NCBI GenBank assembly: GCA_035578175.1
Contig: JAQMRL010000008.1
Location: 64,357,541 to 64,421,540 of the forward strand
Length of the DNA stretch: 64,000 bases
Source of the DNA: Catonia carolina
Lineage: Eukaryota; Arthropoda; Insecta; Hemiptera; Achilidae
Reading direction: 5' to 3'
Positions 34,200 through 47,791 of the stretch are shown piece after piece; within the stretch, counting starts at the first letter, position 1; each line of letters opens with the position of its first letter. The notes below the pieces were generated by a model. The model did not search any database. It was given only the letters and a program-made list of their open reading frames with translations, and had not been told where the DNA came from. Both the position numbers and the translations under genes were made by a program.

Positions 34200-34520
34200 C
34201 TTTGAAGGTATCGCAGGAAAGGCAAGAGATAAAGTGAAAAATGATGTAATTAGGAAACATTGGGGATAAACAGTCTTACAAGAATTTAACAGACAAAGCT
34301 ATAATGGTTCGGATATGTCAGTAAGATGGAGGAAGATATGCCGCTTAAAAGAATGCTGTACTTGGAGATGGAAGAATAAAGACTATAAGTGAAGTGAAAG
34401 GGTTTAGTTATGAATGAATTGGGAAAAAGATAACACACCAAGACAGCAATGGCAAGATAGTTCAGTGATAGAAAGAAGTATAGAGATATATCAGGCTCAA
34501 TCCAAGGAAACTTGAACAAG
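34200..34520 (+). pseudogene. LINE C-terminal remnant
   Basis: Pieces in shifting frames read ARDKVKNDVIRK and EEDMPLKRMLYLEMEE. They resemble the region after the RT of RTE-like LINEs (VRND.IR..LG... and GH..RM.EDRLPK). Stops and frameshifts are frequent and the borders are unclear. Confidence 0.45.
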
Positions 34521-34636
34521 GGATAAAGACAATGATGATCTGAACTACTCACACTGTCTTTCTATCATTATCTCTATGAATAAAAAGAAAACAAAATTAT
34601 TGTAAACAAAAAAAAGTAAATTATGTTAGTTTCACC

Positions 34637-34850
34637 CAACATGTTGGTCTAGTGGTAAAGGCAATACCGCGAATCAGCTGTTTAACATCTGATTTTTGGA
34701 GACAAAAGGTCCATGGTTCAAATTCTAGTAAAGATAGTTACTTATACAAATTTGAATAAAATACCTAATTCACATGTTGTACATAACATCCTCATCTCAT
34801 TGGGTCATGGGATTGCTTATGGCTCTTAAATTGAACAGACTGTAACGTAC
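34637..34850 (+). mobile_element. tRNA-derived SINE, family 3
   Basis: Plus-strand tRNA-like head with A box TTGGTCTAGTGGTAAAGGC and, about 60 bases on, B box GGTTCAAATTC. An unrelated body follows (CATCCTCATCTCATTGGGTC and onwards). The head is unlike families 1 and 2. The 3' end is approximate and no TSD was identified. Confidence 0.6.
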
Positions 34851-35315
34851 ACGGTACAAGTTAACAAAAGAGAAAAACATTTAGTTTCAACTAAGCACTA
34901 AATAAAATAATATTCTTATTAGATATGTTTTCATATAATTAAATGTTTACCATCATAAAATGCTGCAGGGAATAATCAAATTAAAATTAAAAAGTATAGT
35001 TGAATATGACCACTAAAATGTTTTTAAAAATAATATGTGTGAATATATCTTATACAGTACATATCATCAGATTTTTCATAAATTTCACTACTGAAAATAG
35101 TGTATCACTAAAAAGATTTTACTAATTTGTAAGGTAACCAAACTGCTAAACAAATAAATTCGCATTTTTATTTCAATTAAGCAATCAAGTAATGGATTAT
35201 AAATCAATTTTTTTTAAAAGAATTTTCATATCTATGAGACAAATTTGTGTATGAATAGAGTATTAAATACATGGATGGATTTTATAAATTTATAATAATA
35301 TTTTTATTTTTCATT

Positions 35316-36860
35316 TTAAGCTTCATTTGGATTACTTTTTAAACAATGAGGTGTGTGATGAAACCAACAATGACGGACTAGAAAGGAATTACGGAAAAAT
35401 TTTGCATCACATTCACCACAACAATATTGTGGTACCAATTTAATTAAACTTTTATGTTTTCTGCGCAAGTGTTCTAACAGTAATGCATTTTTATTAAAAC
35501 CTTCAAGACATAAACCACATTTGAATTGCATGACAGTTAATTGCGATACACCTTCTCCTTTAAAACCAATATTAGAATAAACTGGTGTAGTTTGAATTTC
35601 TTTTTTATTTTTATAATTACCGATTAATTTTGGACTTGATTTATCACATGAACGAGTTTTAATTTTTAAATCAGAAGTTTTATTTTTTATTTTTTTATTT
35701 GAATTACCGGTATCTTTCTTTTTATGAAACCAGAATAAATTACGCCATCTTGATTTATTTTTATTTTCCTTACCGGAACAAAAATTTTGTTTCTTTAAAG
35801 GATTAAATATAGAATTTTCTTTATTATTTTCATCATCGTCAGGTGAATCAGGTAATGGTAATTCAAAACGAAGTCGCCTTCTTACGCTACGTCTTTCAAT
35901 AAACGATGCATTATTCAAACTAAAAGTACTCAATTCTTTACAATCATCATCATCAGCTACATTATCATAAATTGACTCATTTAACCCATCGGGATATGAT
36001 GTCGTCTTTTTTAATATCGATTTAATTTGCCGTGTTTTAATATCACTACCAGTAGTCGTTGTTAACCCCATCATTTTTTTATTAAGACTTAAACATTCAT
36101 TATTACTTAAACACGCATTGTAATCATAAAAACTCAATTCATTATAATTTAATAAAACATTACTACATTTATTATTAATCGCAAGTTGAAATTCATTTGA
36201 ATGTTTCTTCTCAATATGATTAATTAATAATTTTGAATGTCGACTAAGCATTTTATGGACACAAAATGGACAATGTACATAGCGATCAGGATTAACATCA
36301 GAAAATATGGACATAATAGATTCCTGATGTTTCCTTACAATATGTTTAGGTAGTAATTCTTTAACGTAAAATTTAGCATGACAAAATGGACACGGATTAA
36401 ATTCGACACCATCCTGATCATTTTCATCATTATTTCTTCGAATTATAGATTTCAACTCATTAGGATGTATCACTTTAATATGTTCTTTTAATAAAAATTC
36501 TAATTTGAATTCATCTGGACAAAATGGGCAAAATAATGTAATCGGTGCATTACACGCATCAGAAACAAATTGATTAGTCATGAAACTTACATTCATTGAA
36601 TTGTTGAATGATGATGATACAAATCCAGTTGAAGTTTCAGCTAATGGAGATGAAGTATAAAATGGACGGTTTATCTTAATTAGCTCTTTCTTTTCTGGTT
36701 TTAAAGATAACTGGAAATTTTCAAATTCATCATCCCTGTTGTAATTATTAATATCATATTCATGTCGATTCAAAAACATTGAATAATCAATATTTTCAGC
36801 CACCGTTTCTGTACTGCTATTTGCAAATATATCAGCTGAATCATTGAGAATATCCATCAT
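35316..36860 (-). CDS. C2H2 zinc-finger protein, single coding exon
   Basis: A minus-strand frame of 514 codons, from the ATG at 36860-36858 (a second ATG follows at once) to TAA at 35316-35318. A TTTCAG lies seven bases upstream, so the start may be just inside an exon that follows a 5' UTR intron. There are five C2H2 fingers: three near the N-terminus (about 111-132, 157-178, 197-220) of the form CPFC...H...H, and two at the C-terminus (about 449-470 and 482-504; CGLC, CGEC). Between them is a long Asn/Lys/Ser-rich linker with a basic patch (RRSVRRRLRFELPLP, about 322-336) that contains an RxL-type cyclin-docking motif. The product is probably a nuclear DNA- or RNA-binding protein. I do not recognise an ortholog. 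Its 5' end faces the KIAA1143-like gene about 2 kb away. Confidence 0.85.
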   Translation of the reverse strand: MMDILNDSADIFANSSTETVAENIDYSMFLNRHEYDINNYNRDDEFENFQLSLKPEKKELIKINRPFYTSSPLAETSTGFVSSSFNNSMNVSFMTNQFVSDACNAPITLFCPFCPDEFKLEFLLKEHIKVIHPNELKSIIRRNNDENDQDGVEFNPCPFCHAKFYVKELLPKHIVRKHQESIMSIFSDVNPDRYVHCPFCVHKMLSRHSKLLINHIEKKHSNEFQLAINNKCSNVLLNYNELSFYDYNACLSNNECLSLNKKMMGLTTTTGSDIKTRQIKSILKKTTSYPDGLNESIYDNVADDDDCKELSTFSLNNASFIERRSVRRRLRFELPLPDSPDDDENNKENSIFNPLKKQNFCSGKENKNKSRWRNLFWFHKKKDTGNSNKKIKNKTSDLKIKTRSCDKSSPKLIGNYKNKKEIQTTPVYSNIGFKGEGVSQLTVMQFKCGLCLEGFNKNALLLEHLRRKHKSLIKLVPQYCCGECDAKFFRNSFLVRHCWFHHTPHCLKSNPNEA

Positions 36861-36914
36861 GAACAATCTGAAACTAAGTAGAAATTCACTATAGTTTCAT
36901 TGATCAACAAAGCA

Positions 36915-37083
36915 AGTAGTTTTTTGTTTTTGTTTTGTCTGACTGTTTTGGAATTGCTGCTAATGTAGACGGTGAGAAGGATGATACATGTAGATGAGTG
37001 ATAAAAAATGCCAGACCTGACTGATAACTGAACCCAGGACCCCGGTGTAAAAGCCAGTCGCTCTAACCACTACCCCAGTCAGT
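36915..37083 (-). mobile_element. tRNA-derived SINE, family 1, next to the zinc-finger gene start
   Basis: Good copy: A tail as GTTTTTTGTTTTTGTTTTG (36918-36936), body TGCTAATGTAGACGGTGAGA, B-box complement ACTGAACCCAGGACCCC and A-box complement CGCTCTAACCACTACCCCAG. It ends about 50 bases upstream of the zinc-finger start codon, so it lies in that gene's promoter, 5' UTR or first intron. Confidence 0.8.
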
Positions 37084-38961
<1,878 letters not shown>

Positions 38962-40589
38962 TAATTACTTCGGCTAGTCACTTCTTGCATGTGTGTGTGT
39001 GTGTGGGATGAAATTCATAGTAGATTCAGAACCTATTAATTTCTTAACGAATTCTATCCTTGGTAATAAATACATATACCTTAGTATGCTATGCATTTGT
39101 TACTGCTTTGAAGCGTTTAAATATTCTACTATTATCAGTAGAAGTTTATGTACTGTTTGTGTGGAGTCTTCCGATGATAACTTTATATCTAATTTAAGTA
39201 ACCTGCTCTTTACATGTTTGTATGCAAACATAATTAAGTAGGTCACAGGGTTCTTGACACTGTGCCGTCAAGGACAGTTACTGATTGATAACATTATTGT
39301 TCGTATTTTACCTAACGTGATTTTATAAACTATGCGTTGAGTTCATCTATCAGCGGAAATATTTTTGTATTTACGCAAACATATAAATAAATACATTTTT
39401 TCTCATCAATGAATCATACATAACGTCCAATACAGTCAGTAATTTTTTTTAAACTGTTAAGATATCGTATCTAATACGTACCACAGGTGTGTAGATTAAA
39501 ATGATACCTACAAAATTATCTATCCGTGCGGGCTTCTGCAATCTTATTATAACTTGAATCTAAAATAATTGAAATCTGAAGTAAAATTAAGTAAATTGTT
39601 CACTAATTATGTTCTGGAGAATCTATAGAATATGAAAATTCATATCATAGTGAAACCTCAATCTATCTTGATAGGATCTACACTAGGTTAACGTGATATT
39701 ACACACAGTTTTATACTTAAATTCATTTTCTTAAAATCCAGCTGTAGTAACACGTAAATTGAAGATGTTTTTGAGGTAGAAATGTATTCAAGAATTCAAA
39801 CTAATTATCGGAATCTGTAACCAATCGTTAATGCAGAATTATTTAAAATAATATTGTTGTTACAGCAGGCCTGGCGTCATTGTTATTTAACAGTCTAGAT
39901 TTTATAACTCATTTTTTCTATTTTAATCTGTCTGGATTTATTCGTTAGTTTCCATGGTTTGAGGAACATCCATGAGCAGAATTTCACCATTCTGTACCTT
40001 CAGGATTTTTATATAGGTTAAGCATTATTTAGAGTTACAATATGATTAGGTTTTATAAAAAAATATTATTAACTCCATTTGTACAGTTTTCATATATTTG
40101 AAAATTGTGTTCTGATTCTATGTTACTTTTGCTACGCTTGGAAAGGCCAGCAATCCACATACTTATCCAGCAAATTTACTTTTAATGAAAAAAAAAGTTT
40201 GATTGGGGAGTTGTAAACTGTTTTCTAACTTGAAATACAGTGTGACCACCCCTCTTTGTTTTAAGATGAAAGTGTGAATACTTCATTTTATGCTTTGATT
40301 GTTGGTTAATGCAACATACTACAGCATATACTAGATTGATACAGAATTTATGATTCACGTTAATCATAAACATTTTGTAGAATCACCCATTTAAAAAACA
40401 TACAGCTCTAATAAATGCACCATGCCAAGAAAAAACATTATATCCTGCTAAAACCTATGTCTTCATTATGTCAAATACATGTGGTATTTTATAAAGTTTT
40501 GATATCGTGTCAAATAATAAAAATAATTACGAACCAAATCAGAATCGTAAATGAGAACCTGTTGTAGTATATATTTTTATGTATTATTG

Positions 40590-40715
40590 TTTGGTACATT
40601 AAGGCTAATGCAATTGGGGTAAAGTGATATATAAAAATGAATGATGCAAAATACCATACCTGACAGGGAATTGAACCCAGGTTTCATGGCATAGAAGCCA
40701 GTTATGCTGACTACA
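40590..40715 (-). mobile_element. tRNA-derived SINE, family 1, decayed
   Basis: B-box complement GGGAATTGAACCCAGG and flanking CATACCTGACA, then CATAGAAGCCAGTTATGCTG as in the other family 1 copies. The tail end is lost. Confidence 0.6.
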
Positions 40716-41177
40716 ACTTCTGTCGAGTTCCACAGCTTTGGTGACACCAATAATATTTTATATTGGTGCTCTACACTCCACGTTATACCTTTTTTCTTTG
40801 AGCTTTGCCCCGAATGTGCAATATTGTTACTTTCTAACTTAGTATTAAGTGTGTTTTGTAATTTAAAACTTTTTTTTAGAAAGTAGTTGTCTGGGAAAAA
40901 TATGAGATAGTATAGTTAGTTTGTTGTTAATTAATTTACGTAACGGACTTCTTGATAATGGTCTTAATGAGTTTGGATTCTGAACTAAGTTCATGATATT
41001 TGCTTCCCGAAAGTTTAATAAATTAGTAAAATCTGTCAGTGTTGAATAAAATTGTTTTTTAAGTCACATAAATATTTGGGTCATCAGTGACTTGGTAGGG
41101 TAGGTGTCTAAAACTATTTTTCAATTTTTTTCGAGTATTTGGTGGAAATGATTACTACATAGCCTTTGCTTGTACAT

Positions 41178-41300
41178 AGGTATTGAAACAGGATGATAAA
41201 AGATGAAGAAATGCCCGACCTGATTGAGAATGGAACCTGGAACCCCTGTCGTAGAAAGCTAGTTGGAGTGACTATATTAACATGCTTGCCAAATGACCTC
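41178..41300 (-). mobile_element. tRNA-derived SINE, family 1, decayed
   Basis: GCCCGACCTGATTGAGAATG and GTAGAAAGCTAGTTGGAGTG correspond to the family 1 head in reverse. The body is short. Confidence 0.55.
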
Positions 41301-41331
41301 TGTGTTGTAAAATATTATTTTTTATAAAGGG

Positions 41332-41712
41332 TGTTGTTTAGGTCATCAGCCAAAAGGCTGGTTTGAACCCGTAGAGGTTTTACTAAGTAAAACGAGGAGT
41401 GAGGTGGTTTACCCTTGCCTTCCTCACTGAATGGAAAAGTATGCTTATCAGCATGCCGGGCCCTCTGAAAAGCACATATTTTCCACTCTGCAAATGACAA
41501 CTTCACTTCATTCACCACAGGGTCTGGCTGTATAGTGAAATTCATTACTTTCAGAGGAGGTAACTCTGACTAGTGTCTTTAACACCTCTACCTCTTCTGT
41601 TCTTAAATGATTCAGTCATTTAATTGGCTGACCATGTGATAAGACACAGAATTATTTATTTTAGCCCTGCAACGAACAGATTGAGTGCAAATAATCTGAC
41701 ACTCCACCTGTT
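41332..41712. repeat. Interspersed repeat family C, long copy
   Basis: A unit of about 380-390 bases that recurs at 43692-44085, 46572-46960 (inverted), 50888-51082 (inverted, partial), 54080-54378 (inverted), 55266-55662 and 1346-1393. It begins TTGTTTAGGTCATCAGCC and AAAGGCTGGTTTGAAC and ends GACACTCCACCTG. The class is unknown. GGTTTGAACC could be a B-box relic, so an old SINE is possible. On the inverted strand several copies keep a related open frame of about 65 codons. Confidence 0.8.
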
Positions 41713-42248
41713 TATTATGGGCAGTTATAAAGGGTATCTATGACTTATTTGGATTAATGCCTCCCAGATCTGTAATTTCAAAAAAAATCCAAAGATTTCA
41801 ATCTAAACTATCAAGATAAATTATAAACACATTATTTCATGACAATGACTTTTTGTATGATGACTTCAAAATCCCGTTTGTGAATGAATTATTCTATAAA
41901 ATCTACACGAGGTCTTGTAACCAATTAGGACTGCTTCGCCTGTGCTATGTAACTGATATGCAATCTATATCTACCAAACTTTCCTTGAAATCCCCATAGA
42001 TGTCTACGCCAATGACCGAGTAGGACGTCAGTTTATAAAAAAGTAATTTCCATTGATGCACTAACTTGTATGACTCATTAGTAGAACAATTCCAGTTGTC
42101 ATAGTGTGATTTCTGTCTGAAGTCTTTTTCATCTTATTCACTCATTGTTTTATAAACTTTTGTGAGTCTTCCTAATAAGCAAAAAAACAATAAATTAAAG
42201 TTACTACTGTAGTATCCTGCCTACCAAGTTATGTGTAGTAAATTTCAT

Positions 42249-42656
42249 TTTGTTGATGTGGTAGCACTGTCCACTAGCACTTTTCACATACTTTTACAAT
42301 AAAATTATTATTAAATTAAAGAAAAAATGATAATACGATAATTATTTACAATAGCAAATAATTCTATAATTAATAATACAAAACTGATATTAAATATTAT
42401 AGGTAGGTACATTTAGTTTATATGTATGTATGTATTTCAGTTATTTTTAAGTAGTCTGTCTATACACGATATACACTATAAATGTCATTACGAAAATCTA
42501 CAAACAAATCAGGTTCTTCTTTTCTCATAATTTTTCATTATACATAGTCAAGCTATATGATATTACAGTAACTGTTGTTAAAACATAACGTTAATGTAAA
42601 ATATGTGAATCTTTACACAGGAAAAGTGCTAGTGGATGCTACCACATCAACAAAGA
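42249..42656. mobile_element. Small TIR element (MITE)
   Basis: About 38-base inverted ends: TTGTTGATGTGGTAGCA with TCCACTAGCACTTTTC on the left, and GAAAAGTGCTAGTGGA with TGCTACCACATCAACAA on the right. The left arm has a three-base insertion. The interior is A+T-rich and non-coding. The TSD is unclear. Confidence 0.6.
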
Positions 42657-43285
42657 CTAACTTCACTAAACATAACGCGTTAGGGTGCATACTATGGTAA
42701 CACAAATTAAGTTATTTTGCCATTAAGAAACTACGATTTGTTTTAATTTCAAATTATGTACAATGTATGATACCTAGATTTTCATCGCCTTTGAGATAGG
42801 TATTTATTTTTTTATGTTCAGCCCTGGTATACTTACCAAGGAACGTTTATTAAAATGGGAATCACATAATGTTTAGTGGTAAGAATGCTTATTAAAACAA
42901 CTTGTAATCCTATATAACACAAAACTATGTAGAAAAACTTATCACAACTTTATATTAGCATGAATGCTTGCTTTTCCGTAAAACACTCGAATTTTCTAAG
43001 CACTGTACAAAAGTAACAACAAAACAACATGGTTTCGTACGCTGGTATGAATCCTTACCCATTCTTGTAACTCATGAAGTAAATGGTTGCTGCGCTCTAA
43101 TTTCATAATGTGGATGGCCTACTTACCAGAGAATATCTATAAAACCATAAAATGCCAATAGGGTTCTATTGCATAGCTTATTTAAATAAAATCGACCTTA
43201 TTGCCAGTGGTACATATACTTACCAAAGACCCATGAAGGGTTAAACTACATGTTAATTTTTACTATGTTTCTTTTTTTATTTCAG

Positions 43286-43412
43286 CGTGAAGCTCTACCA
43301 CAGTTTGATGATGAAGATTTTGATGATCACGATGAAGATCAACCAGTTGTGGTTGTTTTAAAACCTGGTGATCTGACTGCTGAACAGGCAGAAAAGATTA
43401 AAAAAGAAGAAG
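43286..43412 (+). CDS. KIAA1143: KIAA1143-like protein, exon 2
   Basis: Follows TTTCAG, opens in phase 0 and reads REALPQFDDEDFDDHDEDQP, then VVVVLKPGDLTAEQAEKIKK and EE. The acidic stretch followed by VVVLKxGDL is the most recognisable block of the KIAA1143 family. It ends with one base of a split codon (G at 43412) before a GTATGT donor. That base pairs in phase with AA at the start of exon 3. Confidence 0.9.
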
Positions 43413-43691
43413 GTATGTTGACGAGATATTTTTATTAAAAATAAACTATTGAATAAATCACTACTGCTTCTGTGATTGATGTATGCAGTTGTTTATTACT
43501 TAATATTATACAGTATTATTTAGTTACTGAATAATTATATTCAGATTAAATTTTACAGCTTACATCAATCTGTTGGAAGGTTAAAAATGTGTTATTTATC
43601 AGTCAATAAGCTTGACTCAGGCATATAATTTTGTTTAGTTTTATAAGCCCACTAATATTAATCAAATTACTAATTAAAAAAAAAAAGTTAC

Positions 43692-44085
43692 AGTTGTTGT
43701 TTAGATCAACTGTCAAAAGGCTGGTTTGAACCTCTAGAGGTTTTACTAAGTAAAAACGAGAAGTTAGGAGTTTACTTTGCCTTCCTCACGGAGTTGAAAA
43801 GTGTGTTTTTCAACATGCCAGCCCCTCTAAAAAGTACCTACTTTCCATTTTGCAGAAGACACCTTCACTTCATTCATCGCAGGGTCTAGCTGTATAATGA
43901 TGAAATTCATTACTCTCAAGAGGAGATAACTCTGACTAGTGTCGTTTACACCTGCACCTTTTCTGTTCTTAAATATTTCAGTCATATAATTGGCTGACCA
44001 TGTCATAAGAAACAGAACTATTTTTTTGTAGCCCTGGAATTAGCAGGTTGAATGTAAATAGTTTTAACATTCCACTCGCCTGTTA
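43692..44085. repeat. Interspersed repeat family C
   Basis: Same orientation as 41332-41712. More diverged, but with the landmarks AAAGGCTGGTTTGAAC, GTTTTACTAAGTAAAA, GGGTCTAGCTGTATAATG and TCAGTCATATAATTGGCTGA. Confidence 0.75.
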
Positions 44086-44339
44086 TGTGCAAGAATCCGG
44101 AAGTTAATATTTTTAATTTGGAATTTCCTAATCTGTTAATATTTTATCAAGTCTTAAAGTGGGTTTTCGCTGTATGTACCCAATCATCATTGTTAGTTAT
44201 TTAATTCAGAAAATAAAATTTTAGTTTCTAATCTTCACAGTTAATCATCGCATCAGTCCTCAGACTGTTCTTGAACTCGTGAATTTCAGGAGTTATACGA
44301 CAATAAACAGTTTTTTTTTAAAATTTAATATAGGAATTT

Positions 44340-44585
44340 ACGGCCTTCGGGCCAGCCCAGTCAGTCAGCTGGTAGAAAGTCGCTATTTTTTGTTAAGTAA
44401 CACCGGTTGGTCAAGCGACTTTGTATGGTGACCAGTTGACAGCCATCCATGAAGAAACTCTACTGAGGGTCCCTGTTCAAACTCATGTCTAATCTACGTC
44501 AAAATAATACAGCAAAAAGTAGCGATCAAATTGGGTAGTTGTCAACAATGTACAGTTCCCGATAACAAATAAAAAGCTAAAAAAA
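44340..44585 (+). mobile_element. SINE-like insertion with perfect TSD
   Basis: A 246-base insertion flanked by the 13-base direct repeat AATATAGGAATTT (44327-44339 and 44586-44598) with an A-rich 3' end (ATAAAAAGCTAAAAAAA). It opens with GGCCTTCGGGCC and has GGTTGGTCAAGCG and, further on, CTGTTCAAACTC, which could serve as A- and B-like Pol III boxes. It is not related to SINE families 1-3. The TSD suggests LINE-driven insertion. Confidence 0.7.
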
Positions 44586-45323
44586 AATATAGGAATTTGG
44601 TTTTCCAAGTAATTTTTCAACCACTTCGGTGGTTCAGTTTTGTAACATTTTTATCTCTAATTTGGACTAACTCTTGATTCATTTACCAGCTAGGGTAAAA
44701 TGAAGTTAAAGAAGAAATTAATTTGTCTTGGACAAATTATTATTGTTGTTTTATTTCACAAAAAGTACTTAACAGTGTTGTTTGTCAAATTTCATAAATG
44801 GATCAACATTAAAAAGTCAAGAATATTGATAATACTTATGTATAATGTATATTATATTGGGCTGAATTATATAAATTATTTATAAAGTTTATTTTTTGTA
44901 AGTATGTTTATAGATACAGCAAAATTTGTTTTTATTTTCGTATAAATGGCGATTGTGACGTTACACTTGTATTTTATTATTGCAGTAGTTTTATACGGTA
45001 GTTTATAAAAATATCCGTGTGGCATTGCAGCGCCAGTGCTGGTTATTAGAACGTACCCAACGGCGCGGGACGGTTTTCAAGCAGCGCGGGCTTCAATTTT
45101 AACTTTTTCTCTTTCTCTCTCTAGCCGTTTTCTTCATCACCAACACACGGTTAACTGAACGTACCCAGATTTCCATGACGTCATAAAGTTTAAACATTAT
45201 AGAATTCTACACTCCTGGTAGTGTATGCTATCCGGGAATTTTCAGTTCGGGCACATTCGTGAATTTCCGCCTATGGAGGGGTGTACATAGTTAGTACTGT
45301 ATTTACTTCGTTATGTACTACTA

Positions 45324-45520
45324 TACATATATATATATTTTTTTTCCATAGTTCCTTATATATATATCTATATATATGTATGTATATACCTTCCTCACCC
45401 TAGTCTGTTAAAACTTGGCAAAATGGTTTAGCCCGACTTTCCAAGTAAAACCAAGCAACAACCTGTGTATGTGTGCGCTTGTGTGGACGTAACGCGCGCG
45501 CGCGCTTTTGTGCAAGCGCG
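45324..45520. repeat. Simple-sequence region (TA/TG, then CG-rich)
   Basis: TATATA-type tracts at about 45324-45390, then a GCGCGCGCGC run at about 45490-45505 inside a G+C-richer patch. Low complexity; no gene. Confidence 0.7.
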
Positions 45521-45867
45521 TGCGTTAGTGCACCCTATACGTCGACCTATTTTATTTTATATATTTATTTATTTATACACTGGCTTATTGTATTATTTAT
45601 TACGTGTATTTTTAAACAATTGATTGTTTTATCTCCTTTTAATGTAAATGAATGATTAGTACAAAACGATCTTTCTATACGTACTACTTAATTTATATTT
45701 GTGATTAATTACGTAATTGTTTTGTCATTAATTTGAAGGTAGCAATTCCTTGCCAATCATTTTACGAAACTAATAAAGTTCATCCAAGATTGGTTTATAT
45801 TGTATTGCTTTGATGATTGAAGTAAATAAGATTTTGTTAATAATTAAATATCACCATTTAATTTCAG

Positions 45868-45966
45868 CTTCTTGAACTTTTGGCTCCATTTGTCGTAAGA
45901 GAATTTTATACAAATTACAAGATATTGGTAGAAAAATATAAAAAAATTAATCCAATTGAAATCTGA
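45868..45966 (+). other. Candidate terminal coding exon, unknown gene
   Basis: Follows a good acceptor (ATTTAATTTCAG) and reads 32 residues in the only open phase, LLELLAPFVVREFYTNYKIL and VEKYKKINPIEI, then TGA. AATAAA is at 46065-46070, a normal distance from the stop. The composition looks more protein-like than the surrounding frames. It is out of phase with exon 2 of the KIAA1143-like gene (phase 1) but in phase with exon 1 (phase 0). It could be an alternative last exon, the end of a nested gene, a retrocopy fragment or chance. I do not recognise the peptide. Confidence 0.3.
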
Positions 45967-46571
45967 CACTATTGAACATTATTATAAAACAATTTATAAA
46001 GTTTACTGTTTTTTAACTATTATTGTATAATATTGATATTGGTTTATTGTTTTGTTCCTGTTAAAATAAAAAACGGTATAATTATGTGACGTAACATTTA
46101 TAGTAGTGGATTATACGACAGCGTGCTGTGTTGTTTTTAAATAATTCCATAATTTTGTGTGAAAATTACTTTTCAAAAGAATTTACGGCGAGCTAGGCTT
46201 TTGTATTACATTATTGCGTAACTTTTTTCGAGTATCTTTATGCATTTACAAAAATACAAAACGGTATCGAGTCATTTCACATAACTAACGGAACATCGCT
46301 TGCTTGTTTTCTTTCTCTCTCTTACTTTTCGTGAGTATATTTCAAAATCTACTAAACTGATAATGATATAAATACAGTCGTACATTTTTTTGTAAATCTT
46401 CCGACGTAATTGATGTATAGTATACTATTTTTTTTAAAAGTTGACCAATTTTGATTTCGCTGCCCGCTTAACATTGTAATTTCATCGTAACCAATGTGCT
46501 TTACTTTGATGACTTTGTTAAAACTTTTGTAGCTTTTACGCAGGCTAAGATGTGGATTGCCCACAACTGGC

Positions 46572-46960
46572 AGGTGGAGTGTTATTTTATTTGCACTAAT
46601 CTGCTAGTTCCAGGGTTACAAAAAATAGTTCTGTTTCTTATCTCATGGTCATCCAATATAATATGACTGAATCGTTTAAGAACAGAAGAGGTAGAGGTGT
46701 AATAGACACTGGTCAGATTTATCTCCTCTGAAAGTAATGAATTTCATTATGTAGCCAGACCCTGTGGTGAATGAAATGAAGGTGGTATTTGCAGGGTGGA
46801 AAGTAGATGCTTCTCAGAGGATCTGCCATACTGATAAACAAACTTTACCACTCTGTGAGAAAGGCAATTGTAAACCACCTCAGTCCTCGTTTTTATTAGT
46901 AAAACCTAGAAAAGTTCAAACCACCCTTTCGCCTAATGACCTAAACAACTTAAGATGTAG
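46572..46960. repeat. Interspersed repeat family C, inverted copy
   Basis: Reverse orientation relative to 41332-41712: starts CAGGTGGAGTG and ends CCTAATGACCTAAACAAC. Its plus strand has an open stretch (about 46764-47006) related to those in the 50888 copy and, on the minus strand, the 41332 copy. Confidence 0.8.
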
Positions 46961-47521
46961 GACCCTAAATAAAAAAAAACATGAAATTTATTACTGTGGG
47001 GTTTAATAAAAATCCTTAAATTGCTGCTAAATTAAGCTTTGTATAAAATGTCAGAAATATAGTTGCAGAGTACATTTAATTTTTATCATAATAATGTCGT
47101 ATTTAAGTTTCATTTAAATGGTAGGTAATTTATCATTAAAACTTTATTTAAATTTTCGGTAGGTACAGTACCTTTAAATTTGGGGGGTTCTGTGGTGAAC
47201 TTGATAAATTTTCCGAGTAACAGTCCTGAGATATCAAGATTCATGTATGCTTTAAGTCTGAGAACGGTTGATGAAACACGGGGATTTGGGCGTGTAAACT
47301 GGATTCGAAATTAAAACTTGTATGGTTTCACTTTTCATTAAGTGCTTGCGAATGCCGTCGAAAATAAATGAAAGATTGGATAGTTTCAAGAACACTGGTT
47401 CGTGTTGCTAATAACCTATACGTATATTTAGGAAAGAAAAATACTGTATTGTAGATAAATTTTATTGTTCTTTTATTTATTTGAAACAACTATCCGATTA
47501 ATATACAGCAATACGGTTGTT

Positions 47522-47713
47522 ACTTTCTCTTTCCTGTAAGAATATATAGGAATGAAATACTGTTTTCATGTCGATTTTTTGAAATCGAGTTTTCATCGGA
47601 TCTACACGTTTTCAGACCCCCTGAACCCAAAAAGCATTTTTTTTAGCGATTGGTCTGTGTGTGTATGTTTTGATTGATTGGGTATTGTTTTTAGTTTGTG
47701 TGTGTGTGTTTGC

Positions 47714-47791
<78 letters not shown>

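Noticed and set aside
36861..36866. Two extra N-terminal codons of the zinc-finger protein
   Set aside because: They would need a TTG start; two ATG codons follow immediately.
45030..45130. G+C-richer patch as a promoter or CpG island
   Set aside because: Short, isolated inside intron 2, and followed by simple repeats; no transcript start evidence in the sequence.
45868..45966. This exon as a normal alternative to exon 3 of the KIAA1143-like gene
   Set aside because: Splicing from exon 2 (phase 1) would hit a stop after two codons; only exon 1 is phase-compatible.
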